Of a DNA stretch of 62,536 nt, positions 27,109 to 37,355 are shown one piece after another (position 1 is the stretch's first letter; every line of letters starts with the position of its first letter). The notes under the pieces were generated by a model. The model ran no database searches, was not told where the DNA came from, and was given only the letters and a program-made list of their open reading frames with translations. Both the position numbers and the translations under genes were made by a program. Source of the DNA: Rhodospirillaceae bacterium (GTDB lineage: Bacteria; Pseudomonadota; Alphaproteobacteria; Rhodospirillales; Rhodospirillaceae); NCBI GenBank assembly GCA_019694335.1, contig JAIBCD010000013.1, positions 1 through 62,536 of the forward strand, written 5' to 3'.

Positions 27109-27120
27109 ATGTATGCGTTC

Positions 27121-27132
27121 ATGTCTAGGCAT
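27121..27132. promoter_or_regulatory. HutC-type operator site, hisC/LysR intergenic (2)
   Basis: ATGTCTAGGCAT, a second near-palindrome of the same family, lies 24 bp centre-to-centre from the first. It overlaps a possible ATG for the LysR gene at 27121, which supports the downstream GTG start at 27148. Confidence 0.55.
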
Positions 27133-27147
27133 AATGGCGCGGGTCCA

Positions 27148-28125
27148 GTGTCCACGCAGCTTCCTCCGATGCGGGCGGTGCAGGTGTTCGAGGCGGTCGT
27201 GCGCTGCGGCAGCGTCACCGCGGCCGCCGAGGAACTGTGCGTTTCCCCGGGCGCCATCAGCCAGCAGATCCACAATATCGAGAAGGCGCTCAACGTCCGC
27301 CTGTTCGAGCGCTCGGGGCGTTCGCTGGCGCTGACCTCGTGGGGGCGCATTTATTATGAGCGCGTGCGCTTCGCGTTCGAACAGCTGCGTACCGCGCAGG
27401 ATACGCTGAGCCGCGCGCGCTCCAAGCCGGGCATCGTGCTGTCCGCGCTGCCGTCGCTGGCGATCCGCTGGCTGCGGCCCTTGATGCTCCAGTGGCGTGC
27501 CGCGCATCCCGGCGCCGCCGTGCGCCTTGTCGGCACCGACGAGGAAAGCAGTTTGCGCGACGAACAGATCGATTTCCGCATCTCCTACGGAACCGATGTG
27601 CGTCAGTACGAGCATTTCACCGAATTGTTCATCGATACCGTGGTGCCGGCCTGTTCGGCGGAGTTCCTGGCGAAGCATCCCGTGCAGACGGCGGCCGATA
27701 TCCTCGGCAGTCCGCTGATCGACATCGAGTGGGATGTGCGCCACCGGCCGGCGCCGTCCTGGGACGATTGGGCGCGCAGCGCCGGGCTGCCGCAACCGGA
27801 CACCGCAGCGGAACTCGCGTTCTCGCTCTCCAGCGCCGCGATCGACGCGGCGGTGAGCGGCGGCGGTTTCGTGCTCGGGCAGGTCGCGATGATCCACGAG
27901 GACGTGGCGAGCGGGCGGCTGGAGATTCCCATCGACCGGCGCCTGACCATGCCGGCGCCGTATTTCCTGGCGTGGGACCGGGCGGTGCTGGACCGCCCTT
28001 ACGGCGAGGATTTCCGCGCCTTTATCATCGCCGCTGCGCGGCGGCAGGCCGCCCAGTCCGCCGGACGGGCGCCTCTGGCTCCGGCCCGGGCGCGGGTGCA
28101 GCCGTTCCAATCTGGCGCGGCTTGA
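27148..28125 (+). CDS. LysR family transcriptional regulator (GcvA-like)
   Basis: A ~325-residue regulator. The N-terminal helix-turn-helix reads LPPMRAVQVFEAVVRCGSV, then CVSPGAISQQIHNIEKAL and LFERSGRSLALTSWG, typical of GcvA-type LysR proteins. The effector domain follows with IDFRISYGTD and a late GGGFVLGQVAMI. GTG at 27148 gives the usual short lead (VSTQLPP); ATG at 27121 is an alternative. It is divergent from the hisC-like gene and probably controls it, or the hut genes, alongside HutC. Its 3' end overlaps the hutC 3' end by 101 bp in convergent orientation. Confidence 0.88.
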   Translation: MSTQLPPMRAVQVFEAVVRCGSVTAAAEELCVSPGAISQQIHNIEKALNVRLFERSGRSLALTSWGRIYYERVRFAFEQLRTAQDTLSRARSKPGIVLSALPSLAIRWLRPLMLQWRAAHPGAAVRLVGTDEESSLRDEQIDFRISYGTDVRQYEHFTELFIDTVVPACSAEFLAKHPVQTAADILGSPLIDIEWDVRHRPAPSWDDWARSAGLPQPDTAAELAFSLSSAAIDAAVSGGGFVLGQVAMIHEDVASGRLEIPIDRRLTMPAPYFLAWDRAVLDRPYGEDFRAFIIAAARRQAAQSAGRAPLAPARARVQPFQSGAA

Positions 28126-28888
28126 ACGGGCTGACGTTGCCGGCTTTCGATCCGGTGCCGGCCGTGCGTTTGTCGGCGGGCGCGAAGCGGGCGATCAACT
28201 CATGCAGGTGGCCGGGATAGGTGAGCCGCACGAAGGTCACGGTGTGATCCGCGCTCCAGGTGCGGCGTTCGATCACCAGGCACGGCTTGCCGGCCGCGAG
28301 TTTCAAGGCTTCGGCGGCGAGGGCGGAGGCTTCGGTCGCCTGGATGCGGTGTTCGGCCGCGGTCCAGGGGATGTGGCTCATCAGCCATGCGCCCGGCGCT
28401 TGCGCGGCGAAGTCGACCTCGGCGGCTTCCGGCACCGCGGCGACGTTGATCAGGCGTTCCTCGAAACAGAACGGCTGCCGGCCGGCGTAGTGACAGCAGG
28501 TGAGTTCCAGCACCGGGCCGGGCGTCTTGAGGTCGAGCGCGGTACGGTCGCCCTGGCTGCTCTTGCGGCGGCGGCGAATCAGGAGGTCGAAGCTGTAGGG
28601 CAGACCCAACGCCGAAACCTCGGCCTTGATGTCGGGGATCTCGAGCACCGCCGATTGCAGGTGCGGTTTCGAAACGAAGCTGCCGGCCTTGCGGCGGCGC
28701 TCGATCATGTCGGCGTTGGCGAGGTGGGTCAGCACCTTGCTCACGGTCATGCGCGAGCATTTGTACTGCGCCATCAATTCGTGTTCGAACGGGATGCGGT
28801 AACCCGGCGGCCACTCGCCCGAAAGAATCCTGTCGGCGATATCCGTGAGAATCCGCTGGTGTAGCGAAATACTGTCTTTGACGGTCAT
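28025..28888 (-). CDS. hutC: GntR family histidine utilisation repressor
   Basis: A 287-residue regulator of the GntR/HutC subfamily. The winged-helix domain is at residues ~1-75 (HQRILTDIADRILSGEWPPG, YKCSRMTVSKVLTHLANADM, RRKAGSFVS). The UTRA effector domain follows, with CCHYAGRQPFCFEERLIN and ERRTWSADHTVTFVRLTYPG; in this family urocanate is the inducer. A Pro/Ala-rich tail of ~45 residues is unusual and coincides with the overlap with the LysR gene. An operator-like site lies 64 bp upstream of its start, suggesting autoregulation. Confidence 0.9.
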   Translation of the reverse strand: MTVKDSISLHQRILTDIADRILSGEWPPGYRIPFEHELMAQYKCSRMTVSKVLTHLANADMIERRRKAGSFVSKPHLQSAVLEIPDIKAEVSALGLPYSFDLLIRRRRKSSQGDRTALDLKTPGPVLELTCCHYAGRQPFCFEERLINVAAVPEAAEVDFAAQAPGAWLMSHIPWTAAEHRIQATEASALAAEALKLAAGKPCLVIERRTWSADHTVTFVRLTYPGHLHELIARFAPADKRTAGTGSKAGNVSPFKPRQIGTAAPAPGPEPEAPVRRTGRPAAAQRR

Positions 28889-28951
28889 CTACTCTTCGCC
28901 CCGGAGGGCCTCTTGGCTTGCCGAGCCATTATCACATCGATATCCTCGTTT

Positions 28952-28963
28952 ATGTATAGGCAA
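28952..28963. promoter_or_regulatory. HutC-type operator upstream of hutC
   Basis: ATGTATAGGCAA matches the shared 12-bp near-palindrome (ATGTMTAGRCAT) at all but its last base. It lies between the divergently transcribed hutC and symporter genes, so it could control both. Confidence 0.6.
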
Positions 28964-29137
28964 ATGAGCGCCCGCTCAAAGACCCTCGCCCGGGGCAATG
29001 GCGAGCGGTCCTGGAATCGCTCTAGACCACGCGCCGGTCCAGGGGGATCGGCGCAGGGGCCAGGTTTGTTTTAGTCGCATTTTCTACGGCGAACCGCTCA
29101 CTCTTCGCCGCAAAAAGCTTTGTACCGGGGGTCTTTC

Positions 29138-30628
29138 ATGGATTTCGTCGTCATCGCGCTCTACATGGCCGCCATGGTCGCGGTTGGCTTCTGGGCCAAG
29201 GGCAAGGCCAAAAGCGAGTCCGACTACCTGGTGGCCGGGCGGCGGCTGGGCCCCATGCTCTACGCCGGCACCATGGCTGCCCTGGTGATGGGCGGCGGCG
29301 CCACCATCGGGGGGGTGGGACGCGGCTATATCTTCGGCATCTCCGGCATGTGGCTGCCGTTCGCGCTCGGCATGGGCGTGTTCGTGGTCAGCCTGACGAT
29401 CGCGCCGCTGGTCAGCCGGCTCAAGGTCTACACGGTCAGCCAGATGCTGGAATTGCGCTACGGCCCCGGCACCAGCCTGCTGTCGGGCTTCGTGATGATG
29501 AGCTACGCCTTCATGATCGCGGTCACCTCGACCATCGCCTACGGCGCGATCTTCGAGGTGCAGTTCGGCATGACCAAGATCCCGGCCGTGCTGTTCGGCG
29601 GCGGCATCGTGGTGCTGTACTCGGTGCTCGGCGGCATGTGGTCGATCACGCTCACCGATTTCGCCCAGTTCATCATCAAGACCATCGGACTGATGTTCAT
29701 CCTGCTGCCGGCCTCGATCATGGCCGCCGGCGGCCTGGACAACATGCACGCCAAGCTGCCGCCGGAGATGTTCTCGCCCACCAACATCGGTTGGGGCCGC
29801 ATCATCACCTTCTTCATCATCTTCAACCTGTCGATCGTGGTCGGCCAGGACGTGTGGCAGCGCATCTTCACGGCGCGCAGCCCCGAGGTCGCGAAGTGGG
29901 CGGGCGCCGGCGCCGGCATCTACTGCTTTGTCTTCGCCACCTGCGTCGGCCTGATCGGCACCGCGGCGCAGATCGTTCTGCCCGCCGGTATCGAACGCGA
30001 CAAGGTCTACGCCGAGATGGTGAAGGCCACGCTGCCCGAGGGTATTTCGGGCCTGGTGATGGCGGCGGCCCTGGCCGCGATCATGTCGGTGTCGAGCGGC
30101 ACGCTGATCGCCTCGGCCACGGTCGCCAAGGAGGACATCATGCGCGTGCTCAAGCGCAAGAGCCTCGCCGACGCCACCGACGAAACCAGCGACCACAAGG
30201 ACGAGGTCGCCGACAGCCGGTGGTACATCCTGGGCTTCGGTGTTCTGATGATCCTGCTGGCCTGTGTGATGAAGGACGTGGTCACCGCGCTCACCATCGG
30301 CAGCGCCATCGTCGTCACCGGCCTGTTCGTGCCGATCATCGGCGGCATGGTCTGGAGCCGCGGCACGCTGATGGGGGCGGTCGCCGGGATCATCCTCGGC
30401 ATCGTGTTCACTTTCGGCGACATGGCTTACCTGGCGTTCTTCGGCGGCATGTCCGGCGAGGACGCCATCGGCGCCGACGAGCCGGTCTATATCGGCATGC
30501 TGGGCAGCCTGATCGGCTATGTGATCGTGAGCCTGATGAGCGCGCCGACACCGGCCGCGGTGATGGAAGAATGGCTGCGGCGGGCTAAAAAACCCGAGTC
30601 TACGCAGCCAGCTGCTTCATCACCTTAA
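29138..30628 (+). CDS. Sodium:solute symporter, probable histidine or urocanate uptake
   Basis: A 496-residue membrane protein of the SSS family. About thirteen hydrophobic helices are visible, with typical segments VAGRRLGPMLYAGTMAALVMGGGATIGG (in part), LRYGPGTSLLSGFVMM, YSVLGGMWSITLTDFAQF and VGQDVWQRIFTARSP. The ATG at 29138 (MDFVVIALYMAA) is preceded by CCGGGGGTC. Its position between hutC and hutF suggests it imports histidine, urocanate or a related compound; the substrate is inferred only from context. Its 3' end overlaps the hutF 3' end by 29 bp, convergently. Confidence 0.88.
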   Translation: MDFVVIALYMAAMVAVGFWAKGKAKSESDYLVAGRRLGPMLYAGTMAALVMGGGATIGGVGRGYIFGISGMWLPFALGMGVFVVSLTIAPLVSRLKVYTVSQMLELRYGPGTSLLSGFVMMSYAFMIAVTSTIAYGAIFEVQFGMTKIPAVLFGGGIVVLYSVLGGMWSITLTDFAQFIIKTIGLMFILLPASIMAAGGLDNMHAKLPPEMFSPTNIGWGRIITFFIIFNLSIVVGQDVWQRIFTARSPEVAKWAGAGAGIYCFVFATCVGLIGTAAQIVLPAGIERDKVYAEMVKATLPEGISGLVMAAALAAIMSVSSGTLIASATVAKEDIMRVLKRKSLADATDETSDHKDEVADSRWYILGFGVLMILLACVMKDVVTALTIGSAIVVTGLFVPIIGGMVWSRGTLMGAVAGIILGIVFTFGDMAYLAFFGGMSGEDAIGADEPVYIGMLGSLIGYVIVSLMSAPTPAAVMEEWLRRAKKPESTQPAASSP

Positions 30629-31955
30629 AGAAGGCCTGCGAGACGTCACCGCGCGCGCGGTGACGTCCGCCCTCTACCTGCTTCACGCCGTTCACCCAGA
30701 CGCAATCGACGCCGCCGTTGCCGGCGTTGAAAATCCAGGCGTCGAGCAGGGCGTCGTCCTTGGCGCCGGCGAAAGCGGCGTGCCCGGTGTTCAGGCTGAC
30801 GATGTCGGCCGGGCCGCCGGCGGCGAGGCCCGTGAATTCCGCGCCCAAGGCCCTGGCGCCGCCCCGCAGAGCTTGGTCATAGAGCGCGCGGCCGGTGGAA
30901 CCGCCGGGGGGCGCCATGACATTGCGGCCTTGCCGGGCGAGGCGCTGTGAGTATTCCAGGAGGCGCAGTTCGTCCGCCGCGCCGATCTGCACGTTGGAAT
31001 CCGAACCCACGCCGAACCGTCCGCCGGCGGCGGTGAAAGTCGGTGCGTTGAATACCCCGTCGCCCAGGTTGGCTTCGGTGATCGGGCAGATCCCCACTAC
31101 GGCGCGGCTGGCGGCCGTGCGGGTGGTCTCTGCCTCGGTCATATGGGTGGCGTGCACCAGGCACCAACGCTCATCGACCGGTGCGTGATCGAGCAGCCAG
31201 GCGATCGGGCGCTGGCCGCTCCAGGCCACGCAGTCCTCCACTTCGCGCATCTGCTCAGCGATGTGAATATGGATCGGCGTATTGGGGGCGAGGGCGACAA
31301 CGCCAGCGAGTTCCTCGGGGGTGACCGCGCGCAAGGAATGAGGCGCGACACCGACCACGCCGGTGCCCAAGGGTTTCACCGCGCGGCGGCAGCCATCGAG
31401 AAGCTGCGCGTAGCTATCGACGCTATTGATGAACCGGCGCTGGCCCTCGTTGGGCGGTTTACCGCCGAAAGCGGAATGGGCGTAGAACACCGGCAGCAAG
31501 GTCATGCCGAGGCCGGTGTGGGCGGCGGCAGCGGACACCGCGTTGGCCATCTCCGCGATCTCGGCGTAAGGGCGGCCATCCACGTCGTGGTGCAGGTAGT
31601 GGAATTCGCCCACGCGGCTGAAGCCGGCCTCGAGCATCTCGATATAAGCCTGCGCCGCCACGGCGCGGACCTGATCCGGATTCATGGACAGCGCGAGCCG
31701 GTACATCAGCTCGCGCCAACTCCAGAACGTGTCGTTGCCGGTATGGCGGCGTTCGGCGAGGCCGGCCATGGCGCGCTGGAACGCGTGGCTGTGCAGGTTG
31801 GGCATGGCGGGAACCACGACCGCATGGCGCTCGTCGCCGGGGTGCGGCGCGGCGCCGGTTTCAATGCCCGTGATTCGCCCGTCCCGGATGGTGAGCCGGA
31901 CGGCCTGGCGCCATCCGCCTGGAATCAGGGCCTGATCTGCAAAAAGTGACGTCAT
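30600..31955 (-). CDS. hutF: Formimidoylglutamate deiminase
   Basis: A ~451-residue amidohydrolase-superfamily enzyme that converts N-formimidoyl-L-glutamate to N-formyl-L-glutamate plus ammonia. Seen are the N terminus LFADQALIPGGWRQAVRLTI, metal ligands in MPNLHSHAFQRAMAG, the substrate segment FWSWRELMYRLALSMNPDQ, GEFHYLHHD, IHIHIAEQ, LVHATHM and GVGSDSNVQI. The start at 31955 gives the normal family length; a start at 32015 would add 20 unconserved residues. It is divergent from hutI across a HutC-type operator. With hutG it defines the two-step route that releases formate. Confidence 0.93.
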   Translation of the reverse strand: MTSLFADQALIPGGWRQAVRLTIRDGRITGIETGAAPHPGDERHAVVVPAMPNLHSHAFQRAMAGLAERRHTGNDTFWSWRELMYRLALSMNPDQVRAVAAQAYIEMLEAGFSRVGEFHYLHHDVDGRPYAEIAEMANAVSAAAAHTGLGMTLLPVFYAHSAFGGKPPNEGQRRFINSVDSYAQLLDGCRRAVKPLGTGVVGVAPHSLRAVTPEELAGVVALAPNTPIHIHIAEQMREVEDCVAWSGQRPIAWLLDHAPVDERWCLVHATHMTEAETTRTAASRAVVGICPITEANLGDGVFNAPTFTAAGGRFGVGSDSNVQIGAADELRLLEYSQRLARQGRNVMAPPGGSTGRALYDQALRGGARALGAEFTGLAAGGPADIVSLNTGHAAFAGAKDDALLDAWIFNAGNGGVDCVWVNGVKQVEGGRHRARGDVSQAFFKVMKQLAA

Positions 31956-32026
31956 TTCGCCTGCATTTATATAGGAGGCGGCGTCTAAACGCCCCTCGGA
32001 CTCTTTAGCTTGCATCGCAGGTTATT

Positions 32027-32038
32027 ATGTCTATACAT
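32027..32038. promoter_or_regulatory. HutC-type operator between hutF and hutI
   Basis: ATGTCTATACAT is a near-palindrome of the shared family. It is centred ~35 bp before the chosen hutI start and ~77 bp before the hutF start, suitable for joint repression of both divergent units. Confidence 0.7.
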
Positions 32039-32067
32039 TAAATCCAACCCGAATGTTTGGATCCCCG

Positions 32068-33282
32068 ATGGCCCCGCCCAAGACTCCCTCCTTACGCCTG
32101 TGGCGCAACGCGCGGCTGGCCACGCTGGCGGCGCCAGGGCTCGGGGTCGTGGAGAAGGGCGCCGTGGCGGCGCGCGATGGGATCATCGTCTACGCCGGGC
32201 CCGAGGCCGATCTTCCCGCCGATATCGCGCGCGCCGAGGTCACGGACTGCGAAGGCCGCTGGATCACGCCCGGACTGGTCGATTGCCATACCCATCTGAT
32301 CTACGCGGGCAACCGCGCCCATGAGTTCGAACTGCGGCTTGCGGGCGCCAGCTATGAGGAGATCGCGCGCGCCGGCGGCGGCATCGTGTCGTCGGTGAAA
32401 AACCTGCGCGCGGCCTCCGAGCAGGACCTGGTGGCGCAGGCCCTGCCGCGCCTGGCCGCGCTGATCGCCGAGGGCGCGACCACCGTCGAGGTCAAGTCGG
32501 GCTATGGCCTGGATTACGACAACGAGCGCAAATCCCTTCGGGCCGCGCGCACGCTGGGCGAACGGCGCCCGGTCACCATCAAGACCACCTTCCTCGGCGC
32601 CCATGCGGTGCCGCCGGAAGCCAACAAGGATTCCGCCGCGCATATCGCGCGCGTGGTGGAGATGATGCCCAGGATCGCCGCCGAAGGCCTGATCGATGCG
32701 GTCGATGCGTTTTGCGAGGGCATCGGGTTCTCGCCCGCCGAGACCAGGCAGGTGTTCGACATGGCCAAGAGCCTCGGCCTGCCGGTGAAGCTACACGCCG
32801 ACCAGTTGTCCAACCTGCACGGCGCGGCGCTGACAGCGGAATACCGCGGCCTGTCCGCCGATCATCTGGAACACACGGACGATGCGGGTGCCGCCGCCAT
32901 GAGCAAGGCGGGCACGGTCGCGGTACTGCTGCCGGGCGCCTATTATTTCATTCGCGAGACCAAGTTGCCGCCGCTCGACCTGTTCCGCAAACACGGCGTC
33001 GCTTTGGCGCTGGCGACCGATTGCAATCCCGGAACCGCGCCGCTCACGTCGCTGCTGCTCACGATGAACATGGCGGCCACGCTGTTCCGCATGACCGTGG
33101 ACGAGTGCATCGCCGGCGTCACCCGCGAAGGCGCCAAGGCGTTGGGCATGGGCCAGGAAGCCGGAACGCTGGAGCCCGGGAAGTGGGCCGACCTCGCCAT
33201 CTGGAATATCGAGCGGCCGGCCGAGCTGGTCTACCGCATGGGCTTCAATCCGCTGCACGCGCGCGTCTGGAAAGGCCAATGA
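32068..33282 (+). CDS. hutI: Imidazolonepropionase
   Basis: A ~404-residue enzyme that hydrolyses imidazolone propionate to formiminoglutamate. Family features are [10 protein letters not shown] at the N terminus, the metal motif [65 protein letters not shown] and [14 protein letters not shown] at 32068 is preferred because GGA lies 8 bp before it; ATG at 32053 is possible. It is the first gene of the hutI-hutH-hutG-hutU unit and its stop overlaps the hutH start (ATGA). Confidence 0.95.
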   Translation: MAPPKTPSLRLWRNARLATLAAPGLGVVEKGAVAARDGIIVYAGPEADLPADIARAEVTDCEGRWITPGLVDCHTHLIYAGNRAHEFELRLAGASYEEIARAGGGIVSSVKNLRAASEQDLVAQALPRLAALIAEGATTVEVKSGYGLDYDNERKSLRAARTLGERRPVTIKTTFLGAHAVPPEANKDSAAHIARVVEMMPRIAAEGLIDAVDAFCEGIGFSPAETRQVFDMAKSLGLPVKLHADQLSNLHGAALTAEYRGLSADHLEHTDDAGAAAMSKAGTVAVLLPGAYYFIRETKLPPLDLFRKHGVALALATDCNPGTAPLTSLLLTMNMAATLFRMTVDECIAGVTREGAKALGMGQEAGTLEPGKWADLAIWNIERPAELVYRMGFNPLHARVWKGQ

Positions 33283-34814
33283 AGAAAGTCATCCTCAAAC
33301 CGGGAACCAATACCCTCGCCGATTGGCGCGCGATTTATCGTGGCGCGAGCGTCAAGCTCGATCCCTCGTCCGAAGCCTGGGTGGCGGCGGGCGCGGCGGC
33401 GGTCGCGCGCATCATCGCCAAGGGCGAACCGGTTTACGGCATCAACACCGGCTTCGGGAAGCTCGCCAGCGTGCGCATTCCGACGAGCGATCTGGAAAAA
33501 CTGCAAAGCAACATCGTGCTGTCCCATTGCGCCGGCGTGGGCGAACCGATGCCGCGAAACGTCGCGCGGCTGATGATGAGCCTGAAGCTCGCCAGCCTTG
33601 GCCAGGGTGCCTCGGGTATCCAACCCAAGACCTTGGCGCTGCTGGAAGCCATGCTCGACAAGGACGTGATTCCGGTTGTGCCGGCGCAAGGTTCGGTCGG
33701 CGCATCCGGCGACCTCGCACCGCTGTCGCATATGACCGCGGCGATGATCGGCGTCGGCGAAGCCTTCACGCCCGCCGGCCGCCTGCCGGCGAAGGAAGCC
33801 CTCGCGAAAGCCGGCCTCGCGCCGGTGGTGCTGGGCCCGAAGGAGGGGCTCGCGCTGCTCAACGGCACGCAGTTCTCGACCGCCTATGCATTGGCGGGCC
33901 TGTTCGAAGCCGAGTTGCTCTATCAGTCGGGGATCGTCACCGGCGCGCTGTCGACCGATGCGGCGCGCGGGACCGACGCGCCGTTCGATCCGCGTATCCA
34001 TCGCTTGCGCCGCCACGCCGGCCAGATGGAAACCGCCGAGGCTTTGCGCCAACTCTTGAAGGGCAGCGCCATCCGCGCCTCGCACCTGGTGAACGACGAT
34101 CGGGTGCAGGATCCCTATTGTCTGCGCTGTCAGCCGCAGGTGATGGGCGCATGCCTCGACCTGTTGCGCCAGGCGGCCGCCACGCTCGAAACCGAGGCCA
34201 ATGGCGTGTCCGACAATCCGCTGATCTTCGCCACCGAGGACGAAGCCCTGTCGGGCGGCAATTTCCACGCCGAACCCGTGGCCTTCGCCGCCGATATGAT
34301 CGCCCTGGCGCTGTGCGAGATCGGGTCGCTCGCCGAACGGCGCATCGCCATGCTGGTGGATCCCGCGTTGTCGGGACTGCCCGCGTTCCTCACCGGCAAG
34401 CCGGGGCTGAATTCCGGATTCATGATTCCGCAGGTGACGGCGGCGGCGCTGGTGTCCGAGAACAAGCAGAAAGCCTATCCGGCGAGCGTGGATTCCATCC
34501 CGACCTCCGCCAACCAGGAAGACCATGTCTCCATGGCCGCCCACGGCGGACGCCGCCTGCTGCCCATGGCCGAGAACACGGGCGCGGTGATCGCCATCGA
34601 GCTGCTGGCGGCGGCGCAGGCCTGCGACTTCCACCTGCCGCTGACCTTGAGCCCGCCCTTGGAATCCGCGCGCCGCGTGGTGCGCGCGGTGGTGCCGCAC
34701 CTTGACGAAGACCGCCACTTCCAGCCTGACATCGCCAGGGCCATCGAACTGGTGCGCGGCGGCGCGCTCGCGGCTTCGGTGACCGGCGTGACCTTGCCGG
34801 CGGTGGCGCTATGA
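33279..34814 (+). CDS. hutH: Histidine ammonia-lyase
   Basis: A 511-residue enzyme that deaminates histidine to urocanate. The autocatalytic cofactor MIO forms from Ala-Ser-Gly within [15 protein letters not shown] (about residues 140-143). Other family marks are [42 protein letters not shown] and [17 protein letters not shown]. The ATG at 33279 overlaps the hutI stop; the open frame upstream of it lies within hutI and is a shadow. The stop overlaps the hutG start by ATGA. Confidence 0.96.
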   Translation: MKKVILKPGTNTLADWRAIYRGASVKLDPSSEAWVAAGAAAVARIIAKGEPVYGINTGFGKLASVRIPTSDLEKLQSNIVLSHCAGVGEPMPRNVARLMMSLKLASLGQGASGIQPKTLALLEAMLDKDVIPVVPAQGSVGASGDLAPLSHMTAAMIGVGEAFTPAGRLPAKEALAKAGLAPVVLGPKEGLALLNGTQFSTAYALAGLFEAELLYQSGIVTGALSTDAARGTDAPFDPRIHRLRRHAGQMETAEALRQLLKGSAIRASHLVNDDRVQDPYCLRCQPQVMGACLDLLRQAAATLETEANGVSDNPLIFATEDEALSGGNFHAEPVAFAADMIALALCEIGSLAERRIAMLVDPALSGLPAFLTGKPGLNSGFMIPQVTAAALVSENKQKAYPASVDSIPTSANQEDHVSMAAHGGRRLLPMAENTGAVIAIELLAAAQACDFHLPLTLSPPLESARRVVRAVVPHLDEDRHFQPDIARAIELVRGGALAASVTGVTLPAVAL

Positions 34815-35629
34815 GCGCGCATCCCTGGCTGACCATTCATCGCGGCGACGGCCCGCTGCTGCTGAGCATGCCGCACACCGGCACCGAACTGGGCGCGTAT
34901 GAAAGCCGGTATGTCTCGCCGTGGATGGCGCGCAAGGACGCGGACTGGTGGGTGGAGAAGCTCTACGATTTCGGCCGCGACCTCGGCGCCACCCTCGTGC
35001 GCACCACCTTGTCGCGCTCGGTGATCGATGTGAACCGCGACCCTTCGGGTGTGTCGCTCTATCCCGGCCAGGCCACCACCGAGCTGTGCCCCACCACCAC
35101 TTTCGATGGCGAGCCCTTATATAGGGACGGCCAGGTTCCCGACGCGGCCGATATCGCCGACCGTCGTTCCAAGTACTTCGATCCTTACCACGCGGCGCTC
35201 GCGGCCGAGGTCGCGCGTCTGAAGGCCGCGCATCCCAAAGTGGTGGTTTACGATTGCCATTCCATCCGCTCGGAAGTGCCGCGCCTGTTCGCGGGGCCGT
35301 TGCCGCATTTCAATATCGGCACCAACAGCGGCAAGTCCTGCGATCCGAAGCTCACCGCCGCGGTCGAGGCCGCCTGCGCCACCACCACCTTCAGCCATGT
35401 CGTCAATGGCCGGTTCAAGGGCGGCTTCATTACCCGCAACCTCGGCAAGCCTGAGAGCAACGTGCACGCCATCCAGATGGAGCTTGCAGCCCGCGGTTAT
35501 CTGCGCGAGATAACCGGCCCGGTCACGCACGCGAACTGGCCGGTGGCTTACGACGAAACCCACGCCGCGCCCATGCGCGCGGCGCTCAAGAATATCCTCG
35601 AGGCTTGCCTCGCCTTCGCTAGAAACTAA
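34811..35629 (+). CDS. hutG: N-formylglutamate amidohydrolase
   Basis: A 272-residue enzyme that hydrolyses N-formyl-L-glutamate to glutamate plus formate, the last step of the HutF branch. Seen are [59 protein letters not shown], and [15 protein letters not shown] followed by HAIQMELA, the conserved arrangement of N-formylglutamate deformylase. It is coupled to hutH by ATGA and lies 10 bp before hutU. The formate product connects this locus to the formate dehydrogenase operon further right. Confidence 0.94.
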   Translation: MSAHPWLTIHRGDGPLLLSMPHTGTELGAYESRYVSPWMARKDADWWVEKLYDFGRDLGATLVRTTLSRSVIDVNRDPSGVSLYPGQATTELCPTTTFDGEPLYRDGQVPDAADIADRRSKYFDPYHAALAAEVARLKAAHPKVVVYDCHSIRSEVPRLFAGPLPHFNIGTNSGKSCDPKLTAAVEAACATTTFSHVVNGRFKGGFITRNLGKPESNVHAIQMELAARGYLREITGPVTHANWPVAYDETHAAPMRAALKNILEACLAFARN

Positions 35630-35639
35630 GGACGCTTCC

Positions 35640-37304
35640 ATGACCCGCATCGACAACGCCCGTAAGATCCGCGCCGCCACCGGCAACCAGATCACCGCCA
35701 AGAGCTGGCTGACGGAAGCGCCCATGCGCATGCTGATGAACAACCTGGACCCGGATGTGGCCGAGAAGCCGGAGGAGCTGGTGGTTTACGGCGGCATCGG
35801 CCGTGCCGCCCGCGATTGGGAGAGCTTCGACCGCATCGTCTCGACCCTGAAGCGTCTCGAAGACGATCAAACCCTTCTTGTGCAATCCGGCAAGCCGGTG
35901 GGCGTGTTCCGCACGCACAAGGACGCGCCGCGCGTTCTGATCGCCAACTCCAACCTGGTGCCGCACTGGGCCACCTGGGAGCATTTCAACGAGCTCGATA
36001 AGAAGGGCTTGATGATGTACGGCCAGATGACCGCGGGCTCGTGGATCTACATCGGCTCGCAAGGCATCGTGCAGGGCACCTATGAGACCTTCGTCGAGAT
36101 GGGCCGTCAGCATTACAATGGCAGCCTCGCCGGCAAGTGGATCCTGACCGCGGGCCTGGGCGGCATGGGCGGCGCGCAGCCGCTGGCCGCCACCATGGCG
36201 GGCGCATCGTGCCTGGCCATCGAGTGCAAGCAGACCAGCATCGATTTCCGCCTGCGCACCAAATACATCGATGTGCAGGCCAAGGACTTGGATGACGCGC
36301 TGGCGATCATCGCGAAGGCCGGCGCCGAGAAGAAGGCGATCTCGGTCGCGCTGCTCGGCAACGCGGCTGAGATCCTGCCGGAAATGGTGCGCCGTGGCGT
36401 GCGCCCGGACGCGGTCACCGACCAGACCTCCGCCCACGACCCGGTCAACGGTTACCTGCCCAAGGGCTGGACCCTGGCCAAGTGGGACGAGATGCGCGAG
36501 AAGAATCCGGCGGCGGTGCGCAAGGCCGCCAAGGCCTCCATGGCCGAACACGTGCGCGCCATGCTGGCGTTCCACAAGGCGGGCGTGCCGACGGTCGACT
36601 ACGGCAACAACATCCGGCAGATGGCTCTGGAAGAGGGCGTCACCGACGCCTTCGCCTTCCCGGGGTTCGTGCCGGCCTATATCCGCCCGCTGTTCTGCCG
36701 CGGCATCGGCCCGTTCCGTTGGGCGGCGCTGTCCGGAGACCCCGAGGACATCTACAAGACAGACGCCAAGGTGAAGGAGATGCTCGCCCACGATAAGCAC
36801 CTCTGCAACTGGCTCGACATGGCCCAAAAGCGCATCAAGTTCCAGGGCCTGCCGGCGCGTATTTGCTGGGTGGGCCTGGGCGTGCGCCACAAGCTCGGCC
36901 TCGCCTTCAACGAGATGGTGGCCAAGGGTGAACTCAAGGCGCCGATCGTCATCGGCCGCGACCACCTCGATTCTGGTTCGGTGTCCTCGCCCAACCGCGA
37001 GACCGAAGCCATGAAGGACGGCTCCGACGCCGTGTCCGACTGGCCGCTCCTGAACGCGCTGCTCAACTGCGCCTCGGGCGCGACCTGGGTGTCGTTGCAC
37101 CACGGCGGCGGCGTCGGCATGGGCTTCTCGCAGCACTCCGGCATGGTGATCGTGTGCGATGGGACTCCCGAAGCCGCGAAGCGCATCGAACGCGTGCTGT
37201 GGAACGATCCCGGCACCGGCGTCATGCGTCACGCCGACGCGGGCTACGACATCGCCATCGACTGCGCGCGTGAACAGGGCCTCGATCTGCCGAGCCTGAA
37301 GTAG
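35640..37304 (+). CDS. hutU: Urocanate hydratase
   Basis: A 554-residue NAD-dependent enzyme (urocanase) converting urocanate to imidazolone propionate. The sequence is highly conserved: [52 protein letters not shown] for NAD binding, [25 protein letters not shown], and [19 protein letters not shown] near the C terminus. The standard family length is kept. It is the last gene of the hutIHGU unit; a strong palindrome begins at its stop codon. Confidence 0.96.
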   Translation: MTRIDNARKIRAATGNQITAKSWLTEAPMRMLMNNLDPDVAEKPEELVVYGGIGRAARDWESFDRIVSTLKRLEDDQTLLVQSGKPVGVFRTHKDAPRVLIANSNLVPHWATWEHFNELDKKGLMMYGQMTAGSWIYIGSQGIVQGTYETFVEMGRQHYNGSLAGKWILTAGLGGMGGAQPLAATMAGASCLAIECKQTSIDFRLRTKYIDVQAKDLDDALAIIAKAGAEKKAISVALLGNAAEILPEMVRRGVRPDAVTDQTSAHDPVNGYLPKGWTLAKWDEMREKNPAAVRKAAKASMAEHVRAMLAFHKAGVPTVDYGNNIRQMALEEGVTDAFAFPGFVPAYIRPLFCRGIGPFRWAALSGDPEDIYKTDAKVKEMLAHDKHLCNWLDMAQKRIKFQGLPARICWVGLGVRHKLGLAFNEMVAKGELKAPIVIGRDHLDSGSVSSPNRETEAMKDGSDAVSDWPLLNALLNCASGATWVSLHHGGGVGMGFSQHSGMVIVCDGTPEAAKRIERVLWNDPGTGVMRHADAGYDIAIDCAREQGLDLPSLK

Positions 37305-37351
37305 CGCGGGTCCAGGAAAAGTGGACACCGGTTTTCCGTCCGGACCCGCGC
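37304..37351. repeat. 48-bp intergenic palindrome after hutU
   Basis: GCGCGGGTCC (37304-37313) and GGACCCGCGC (37342-37351) are a perfect 10-bp inverted repeat. Inside it GGAAAA and TTTTCC pair again around GTGGACACCGG. It starts at the last base of hutU and ends 4 bp before hutD. It belongs to the GAAAAGTGG...CCGGTTTTC palindrome family common between alphaproteobacterial genes and may attenuate read-through or stabilise the hutU message. Confidence 0.8.
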
Positions 37352-37355
37352 CAGA

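Noticed and set aside
31964-31980. TATATAG element upstream of hutF as another operator copy
   Set aside because: It does not keep the ATG...CAT dyad and matches the shared consensus poorly.
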